Part shown: positions 7,037 through 11,076 of the stretch, one piece after another
Layout of the letters: every line of letters starts with the position of its first letter
How positions within the stretch are numbered: position 1 is the stretch's first letter
Assembly (NCBI GenBank): GCA_900543475.1
Contig: UQRU01000065.1
Span: 1-11,076 of the forward strand
DNA length: 11,076 nt
DNA from: an uncultured Eubacteriales bacterium
GTDB lineage: Bacteria > Bacillota > Clostridia > Christensenellales > CAG-138
Direction of reading: 5' to 3'
Notes under the pieces: model-generated
The model's database searches: none
Seen by the model: only the letters and a program-made list of their open reading frames with translations
What the model was told of the DNA's origin: nothing
Position numbers and translations under genes: made by a program

Positions 7037-7202
7037 AACCAAGATAGAGGCGCGGATGCGACGAAGATCGGGGGAGCCGGCAGGCGACGATCCCTTTCCA
7101 AAGCAATTCCGCCGAATTCCTTCCGCGGGCGCGCGGTGGGGATGGGGCTGGGGAGAATATCTCCAGGACTGTCTGCAACCCTTGCAGGAGCGCTGTCTGG
7201 TT
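7037..7202 (+). promoter_or_regulatory. Lysine riboswitch (L box) aptamer
   Basis: The leader carries the lysine riboswitch signature AAGATAGAGGCGCG (7041-7054), nearly identical to the 5' end of the Bacillus subtilis lysC leader as I recall it. The closing P1 helix pairs 7037-7047 with 7193-7202, with one bulged A. Other conserved pieces are in order: GATCG/CGATC (P2), GCCGAA (7111-7116), CCGCG/CGCGG (P3), GGAGA/TCTCC (P4), ACTGTC (7168-7173) and CTGCAA/TTGCAG (P5), closing with GGAGCGCTGTCTGG. Lysine binding should stabilise this fold and switch off expression of lysC and the dap genes. An ordinary leader of unrelated function is unlikely given this many matches in the right order. Confidence 0.9.
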
Positions 7203-7260
7203 GATTGACGAGGTGTATTTGTATGTTGTTATTTTCCAGCATATCATCCATGGATACCTT

Positions 7261-7289
7261 GGCCGCCGGGCATTAGCCCGGCGGCCTTT
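7261..7289 (+). terminator. Leader terminator of the lysine riboswitch
   Basis: GGCCGCCGGGC (7261-7271) pairs perfectly over 11 bp with GCCCGGCGGCC (7276-7286) around an ATTA loop, followed by TTTCATATT. It lies between the aptamer and the lysC ribosome binding site, the position of the expression platform. The U tract is short and interrupted. The ribosome binding site at 7311-7316 is outside the hairpin, so attenuation of transcription is more likely than blocking of translation. Confidence 0.75.
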
Positions 7290-7326
7290 CATATTGCAAA
7301 AATTACTTGGAGGAGGCAAAAACAGC

Positions 7327-8553
7327 ATGGGCGTTGTACATAAATACGGCGGCAGCAGCGTGGCTACCCCCGCCCACATTCGGGCGGTAGCCGCCCGGGT
7401 AGCCCGGGCATATCAGCAGGGGGAGAAGATCGCGGTGGTGGCCAGCGCCATGGGCAAGAGCACCGATCAGCTGATCGCTCTGGCCAGCCAGGTGGGGGAG
7501 AATATTTGTCCCCGGGAGATGGACGCCCTTATGGCCACCGGGGAGCAAAAGACCATTTCCCTTTTGGCCATGGCCCTACAAAACCTGGGGGTGCCGGCCA
7601 TGTCCTTTACCGGCGCCCAGTGCGGTATGCTCACCAACACCAACCACTCCCGGGCCAAGATCCTACAGATCAAGGCGGACGCGGTGGAAGCCTGCGTGGC
7701 GGCGGGCAAGGTGCCGGTGGTGGCCGGCTTCCAGGGGGTCAGCCAGGACGGCTCCATCACCACCCTGGGCCGGGGCGGCTCGGATACCACCGCCGTGGCC
7801 CTGGCCGCGGCTCTGGGCTGGGATTGCCAGATCTATACGGACGTGGACTCCATCTTCACCGCAGACCCGCGCAAATGCCCGGGCGCCAAGCCCTTGCACC
7901 GGGTCACCTACGAGGAGATGATGGAGATGGCCTCCCTGGGGGCCGGGGTGTTGGAGACCCGCAGCGTGGAGCTGGCCAAGAAATACGGCGTGAAGCTGTA
8001 TCTGGGCCGTTCATTGGAAGAAGACCTGAGGAAAGGAACCTATATCATGGAATGGAATGAAACCTTTGAGGATATGCCGGTCACGGGACTTAGCATCAAG
8101 GAAAACTGCGCCATGTTCACCATAGACGGCCTGGCACCGGATGGCAGCGGGGTAAGCCGGATCTTCGAACTGGTGGCAGAGCTGGATGTAAACGTGGATA
8201 TGATCTCCCAGCAGACCCTGCCCAGCGGGGTGCTGGCCTCCTTTAGCTGCTCGGAAGCGGACGCCAAGCTGCTGCTGGGCCGCATGGAGACGGGCGGCTT
8301 CCCCCGGCAGCCCCTGCATCAGGGGACCCTGACCAAACTCTCCCTGGTGGGGGTGGGAATGCGTACCCATGGGGGCATCGCCGCCGCCGCCTTTACCGCC
8401 TTGACCCAGGCGGGCATCCCCTATTACCAGGTGACCACCTCGGAGATCTCCATCTCCCTCACCGTGGACCAAGCGAATCAGGACAAAGCCATCCGGGTAT
8501 TGGCGGATACCTTCCAGCTCCGGGACGACCAGCTGGAAGCCCAGCAGGCGTGA
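7327..8553 (+). CDS. lysC: Aspartate kinase (aspartokinase II type)
   Basis: Aspartokinase phosphorylates L-aspartate with ATP, the first committed step to lysine, diaminopimelate, threonine and methionine. The 408-residue protein has the kinase domain at about 1-235: KYGGSSV (6-12), the nucleotide/substrate loop GRGGSDTTAVALA (148-160) and YTDVDSIFTADPR (170-182). It ends with two ACT regulatory domains, near 250-320 (VNVDMISQ) and 335-400 (GVGMRTHGGIAA, TSEISISL), which bind lysine and usually threonine in this class. In the familiar GMRSHPGVA element the Pro is replaced by Gly. The length equals that of B. subtilis LysC as I remember it. The ATG at 7327 has AGGAGG 10 bases upstream; a longer in-frame start at 7201 would overlap the riboswitch. 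It is the first gene of lysC-dapA-dapB-dapH. Confidence 0.97.
   Translation: MGVVHKYGGSSVATPAHIRAVAARVARAYQQGEKIAVVASAMGKSTDQLIALASQVGENICPREMDALMATGEQKTISLLAMALQNLGVPAMSFTGAQCGMLTNTNHSRAKILQIKADAVEACVAAGKVPVVAGFQGVSQDGSITTLGRGGSDTTAVALAAALGWDCQIYTDVDSIFTADPRKCPGAKPLHRVTYEEMMEMASLGAGVLETRSVELAKKYGVKLYLGRSLEEDLRKGTYIMEWNETFEDMPVTGLSIKENCAMFTIDGLAPDGSGVSRIFELVAELDVNVDMISQQTLPSGVLASFSCSEADAKLLLGRMETGGFPRQPLHQGTLTKLSLVGVGMRTHGGIAAAAFTALTQAGIPYYQVTTSEISISLTVDQANQDKAIRVLADTFQLRDDQLEAQQA
8026..8553 (+). other. Probable internal translation start giving the LysC beta subunit
   Basis: An in-frame ATG at 8047 (residue 241) is preceded by the purine-rich GAGGAAAGGA about 8-10 bases upstream. Initiation here would produce a 168-residue chain of only the two ACT domains. 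B. subtilis aspartokinase II and Corynebacterium LysC are known to make such a beta subunit from an internal start at nearly the same place. Whether it is used here is an inference. Confidence 0.6.
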
Positions 8554-8609
8554 CCATCGGCCGTCATTGCCGGCAAAGCATATATCAATTTCAATAAGGA
8601 GGGACTCCC

Positions 8610-9494
8610 ATGCTTCGTATCCAAGGCTCTATCGTTGCCATCGTGACGCCGTTTCATCAAGACGGATCGGTGAATTTTTCCAAGTTGGGCGAGCTGGTGG
8701 ATTGGCAGATCCAAAACGGGACCGACGGGATCGTGGCCCTGGGGACCACCGGCGAATCCGCCACCATGACCGATGAAGAGGACAACGCGGTGTGCGAATA
8801 CGTGCTCAAGCGGGTCAACGGCCGCATCCCGGTCATCGTAGGCAGCGGCTCTAATTGTACCGCTTCCATGCTGGAGAAAAGCCTGCGCTACCAGGCCATG
8901 GGCGCCCAGGGCCTGCTGATCATCGCCCCCTATTATAACAAAACCAACGAGGAAGGCATGTACCGGCACTTTGCCACCGTGGTGGACGCGGTGGATATCC
9001 CCTGCATCCTTTATAACGTGCCCGGCCGCACCGGCTGCTCTATTTCCGAAGGGGTGGTCAAACGCCTGGCGGGCCATCCCAATGTGATGGGCATCAAGGA
9101 GGCCTCGGGCAATATGAGCTATGCCTGCAAGATCGCCCGGTATCTTGGGCCGGATTTCGCCATGTACAGCGGCAACGACGATATCACCGTCCCCATCCTG
9201 TCCATTGGCGGCAGCGGGGTCATTTCCGTATTGGCCAACATCCTGCCCCAGCAGACCCATGACATGGTCATGGCCTATCTCTCCGGGGATACCGCCGCCG
9301 CCACCGCGGCCCAGCTGCGGTACCTGGAGCTGATCAACAGCCTGTTCCTGGAAGTGAACCCCATTCCCGTAAAAGCCGCCCTCAACATGATGGGCTGGGA
9401 AGTGGGGCCCTGCCGGATGCCCCTGTATGAAATGAGCCAAGGCGCTGCCCAGCGTTTGCGGGCTGCCCTGGAGGAAGCGGGGCTGCTGGCATGA
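8610..9494 (+). CDS. dapA: 4-hydroxy-tetrahydrodipicolinate synthase
   Basis: DapA condenses pyruvate with aspartate semialdehyde, the branch point into lysine and diaminopimelate synthesis. The 294-residue TIM-barrel protein has all key residues, each at the E. coli position plus two: Thr46-Thr47 in GTTGES, Tyr109 in APYYNK, Tyr135 in LYNVPGRT, Arg140, and the Schiff-base Lys163 in MGIKEASGN. Length is typical. The ATG at 8610 has a strong AAGGAGG (8596-8602) 7 bases upstream. It follows lysC by 56 bp with no terminator between, and its stop overlaps the dapB start by 4 bp (ATGA), indicating one transcript and coupled translation. Related aldolases such as N-acetylneuraminate lyase are less likely given the operon. 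Confidence 0.97.
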   Translation: MLRIQGSIVAIVTPFHQDGSVNFSKLGELVDWQIQNGTDGIVALGTTGESATMTDEEDNAVCEYVLKRVNGRIPVIVGSGSNCTASMLEKSLRYQAMGAQGLLIIAPYYNKTNEEGMYRHFATVVDAVDIPCILYNVPGRTGCSISEGVVKRLAGHPNVMGIKEASGNMSYACKIARYLGPDFAMYSGNDDITVPILSIGGSGVISVLANILPQQTHDMVMAYLSGDTAAATAAQLRYLELINSLFLEVNPIPVKAALNMMGWEVGPCRMPLYEMSQGAAQRLRAALEEAGLLA

Positions 9495-10213
9495 ACCTAG
9501 TGCTGATCGGACGGGGCCGTATGGGCTCCATGCTGTGGGAGCTGGCGGAGGCCGCCGGCCATACCGCCCTGGCCCGGGTGGATGTGGACGACCTGGATAC
9601 ACTGGCCGCCCTGCCCCGGGGGGACGTGGCGTTGGATTTTTCCGGCCCCGGCGCCCTGGAGCAGGCAGCCGCCTATGTGCGTCGCACCGGGACGCCCTAT
9701 CTTTCCGGTGTAACAGCCTATACTCCCCAGGATATGGACGCCCTAAAAGAGCTTGCGGCCTATGCCCCCATCCTCTATAGCGCCAACTACTCCCTGGGCA
9801 TTGCCGTATGCAAGCGGCTTTTGCAGATCCTTTCCACCACTCCCTTAGCCGACTGGGATATTGAGGTCACCGAGACCCATCATAACCGCAAGGCCGACGC
9901 CCCCAGCGGCACCGCCAAGCTCCTGGTGGAGGCCCTGGACCCCCAGCATGGGTTGCAGCCCGTCTACGGCCGGGAAGGCCTTTGCGGCCCCCGGAAAAAG
10001 GGGGAGATCGGCATCCATTCCCTGCGGGGCGGCACCGTTGCCGGCGAGCACGCAGTGGCGTTTTTCGGGGAGGACGAAGTCTTTGAATTGACCCATAAGG
10101 CCATCAGCCGGCGGGTCTTTGCCGCCGGCGCCCTGGAAGCGGCAGTCCGCCTTTCCAAAATGGAAAAGGGCTGGTATACTTTGGAGGAAGTATTATTTGG
10201 AGGTGACCTATGA
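9491..10213 (+). CDS. dapB: 4-hydroxy-tetrahydrodipicolinate reductase
   Basis: DapB reduces the DapA product to tetrahydrodipicolinate with NAD(P)H. The 240-residue protein has the N-terminal nucleotide-binding glycine motif IGRGRMG (6-12), one residue shorter than the E. coli GxxGxMG form. It also has the family signature [16 protein letters not shown] (127-142), with the catalytic His pair and Lys134, and [20 protein letters not shown] (185-204) of the C-terminal domain. It is about 30 residues shorter than E. coli DapB (273), in line with short clostridial forms. It overlaps dapA by 4 bp at the start and dapH by 4 bp at the end. No frame disruption is seen. Confidence 0.96.
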   Translation: MNLVLIGRGRMGSMLWELAEAAGHTALARVDVDDLDTLAALPRGDVALDFSGPGALEQAAAYVRRTGTPYLSGVTAYTPQDMDALKELAAYAPILYSANYSLGIAVCKRLLQILSTTPLADWDIEVTETHHNRKADAPSGTAKLLVEALDPQHGLQPVYGREGLCGPRKKGEIGIHSLRGGTVAGEHAVAFFGEDEVFELTHKAISRRVFAAGALEAAVRLSKMEKGWYTLEEVLFGGDL

Positions 10214-10911
10214 CCAAAATGGACGCCCAGGAACTCATTCGCTACATCAGCGAAGCGGAGAAAAAAACCCCGGTAAAAATATACATTAAGGAAAAACGCC
10301 CCATCGACTACGGGGACGCCAAGGTCTTTGGACCGGGGGACAAGGTGGTATTCGGGGACTGGCGGGAGCTTGGCCCCATCCTGGAGGCCAATCAGGACGC
10401 CATCGAGGATATGGTCATCGAAAACGACCGGCGGAATTCCGCCCTGCCCTTGCTGGACATTAAAAACCTGGAGGCTCGCATCGAGCCCGGGGCCATCATC
10501 CGGGAACAGGTGAGCATCGGGAAAAACGCCGTCATCATGATGGGCGCGGTGCTGAACATCGGCGCTTCCGTGGGGGAAGGGACCATGATCGACATCGGGG
10601 CCAAGTTGGGCGGCCGGGCCACGGTAGGCAAGAATTGCCACATCGCCGCCGGCGCCATCCTGGCCGGGGTGATCGAACCCGCCAGCGCCCAGCCGGTGGT
10701 GGTGGAGGATAATGTGATGATCGGCGCCAATGCGGTCATTGCAGAGGGCGTGCGCATCGGCGCAGGTTCCGTGATCGGCGCAGGCTCCGTGGTGCTGCAG
10801 GACGTGCCCCCTGGGGTCATGGCCGCCGGCGCGCCTGCCCGGGTTATCAAGGTAAAGGACGAAAAGACTGCCTCTAAGACCGCCTTGGAGGATGCCCTGC
10901 GCAAGCTGTAA
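10210..10911 (+). CDS. dapH: Tetrahydrodipicolinate N-acetyltransferase
   Basis: DapH acetylates tetrahydrodipicolinate with acetyl-CoA, the entry step of the acetylase branch to meso-diaminopimelate. The 233-residue protein has the DapH-specific N-terminal domain ([20 protein letters not shown]...) followed by a left-handed beta-helix of hexapeptide repeats from about residue 90 to 215 ([53 protein letters not shown]). Length is close to B. subtilis DapH (about 236), which separates it from the succinyl-type DapD. GGAGGTGA (10199-10206) lies just before the ATG at 10210; a second ATG at 10219 is too far from it. It overlaps dapB by 4 bp and is the last gene of the operon. The acetyl group implies that this organism also needs an acetyl-DAP aminotransferase and deacetylase. 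Confidence 0.95.
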   Translation: MTKMDAQELIRYISEAEKKTPVKIYIKEKRPIDYGDAKVFGPGDKVVFGDWRELGPILEANQDAIEDMVIENDRRNSALPLLDIKNLEARIEPGAIIREQVSIGKNAVIMMGAVLNIGASVGEGTMIDIGAKLGGRATVGKNCHIAAGAILAGVIEPASAQPVVVEDNVMIGANAVIAEGVRIGAGSVIGAGSVVLQDVPPGVMAAGAPARVIKVKDEKTASKTALEDALRKL

Positions 10912-10927
10912 TAACCGGTGTGGATTG

Positions 10928-10965
10928 CTCCCCTTAAGCTTCGTGCCTAAGGGGAGTTTTTGTTT
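10928..10965 (+). terminator. Intrinsic terminator of the lysC-dap operon
   Basis: CTCCCCTTA (10928-10936) pairs with TAAGGGGAG (10948-10956), with a further GC/GC pair near the loop, and is followed by TTTTTGTTT. It starts 16 bases after the dapH stop codon. Confidence 0.92.
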
Positions 10966-10977
10966 GCAAAGGCCGGG

Positions 10978-11039
10978 GCCGCGGGGGGGGCGGCGGCGTT
11001 TGGTGGGCCAGGGGCCTTCGGCCCCTGGGCCCCCAAACG
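10978..11039. repeat. GC-rich hairpin pair with a G-run loop
   Basis: GCCGC (10978-10982) and GCGGC (10990-10994) flank a run of seven G. Next is a longer stem, 10997-11016 with 11020-11039, giving 19 pairs with two single-base bulges (11004, 11029) and a TTC loop. No T tract follows. The stem-loop at 10978-10994 resembles the centre of the palindrome at 3418-3459, and 11019-11031 shares 13 bases with 6870-6882 or so in the M20 leader. Function is unknown; a REP-like intergenic element is a guess. Confidence 0.6.
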
Positions 11040-11047
11040 GCAATGGG

Positions 11048-11076
11048 CCCGGGCGGGGCCAAAGGCCCCGCCCGGG
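11048..11076. repeat. Perfect 13-bp palindrome at the window edge
   Basis: CCCGGGCGGGGCC (11048-11060) pairs perfectly with 11064-11076 around an AAA loop. The three G at 11045-11047 suggest the stem may continue past the window. No U tract is visible. Confidence 0.7.

Noticed and set aside
7201..7326. 42-residue N-terminal extension of aspartate kinase
   Set aside because: It overlaps the riboswitch end and leader terminator; AGGAGG and the conserved KYGGSS start fit the ATG at 7327.
8478..9602. 374-residue minus-strand frame opposite dapA
   Set aside because: It is antisense to dapA, which keeps every catalytic residue; a shadow caused by high GC.
9964..11043. 359-residue minus-strand frame opposite dapH
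   Set aside because: It runs through the operon terminator and the GC hairpins, has no ribosome binding site or domain, and lies against a clear DapH gene.

Overview
The window looks like chromosomal core and housekeeping DNA from a high-GC, Gram-positive anaerobe of the class Clostridia, probably an Oscillospirales-type gut bacterium. The clues are a DapH-type (acetylase) lysine/diaminopimelate operon under a lysine riboswitch, DegV/FakB-like proteins, AGGAGG ribosome binding sites on most genes, and an Isf-like Fe-S flavoprotein. No taxonomic marker is present, so the placement is an inference. I see no phage, transposon, CRISPR, tRNA or rRNA.

Layout. Positions 1-134 are almost pure G/C homopolymer and look like a contig-end artefact or a collapsed GC-rich palindrome. 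From 161 to 2696 a minus-strand group reads tetR-family regulator, DegV-like protein, second DegV-like protein, terminator, with a textbook promoter in front of the DegV pair. A divergent plus-strand gene (2783-3403) encodes a flavodoxin-fold Fe-S flavoprotein. It ends in a GC-rich perfect palindrome followed by a bidirectional terminator shared with the convergent transketolase gene (3518-5485, minus). Next comes an M20 peptidase/amidohydrolase gene (5743-6837, minus). The right part is a plus-strand operon: promoter, lysine riboswitch, leader terminator, then lysC, dapA, dapB and dapH, closed by an intrinsic terminator at 10928-10965. The last 100 bases hold stacked GC-rich hairpins that reach the window edge.

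How the genes work together. lysC, dapA, dapB and dapH cover aspartate phosphorylation, condensation to the dipicolinate precursor, its reduction, and N-acetylation of tetrahydrodipicolinate. This feeds lysine and the diaminopimelate of peptidoglycan. Aspartate-semialdehyde dehydrogenase (asd), the acetyl-DAP aminotransferase and dapF are absent from the window. The divergent M20 enzyme has the right family and length to be the N-acetyl-DAP deacetylase that DapH requires, but its substrate cannot be proven from sequence alone. Transketolase belongs to the pentose phosphate pathway and has no clear link to its neighbours.

I did not find a previously undescribed system. The points most worth a second look are the GC-rich palindromes with G-run loops (shared by both window ends and the 3418-3459 element), the long imperfect palindrome in the transketolase leader, a probable internal translation start in lysC, the M20-DapH link, and the unequal preservation of ligand residues in the two DegV paralogues.
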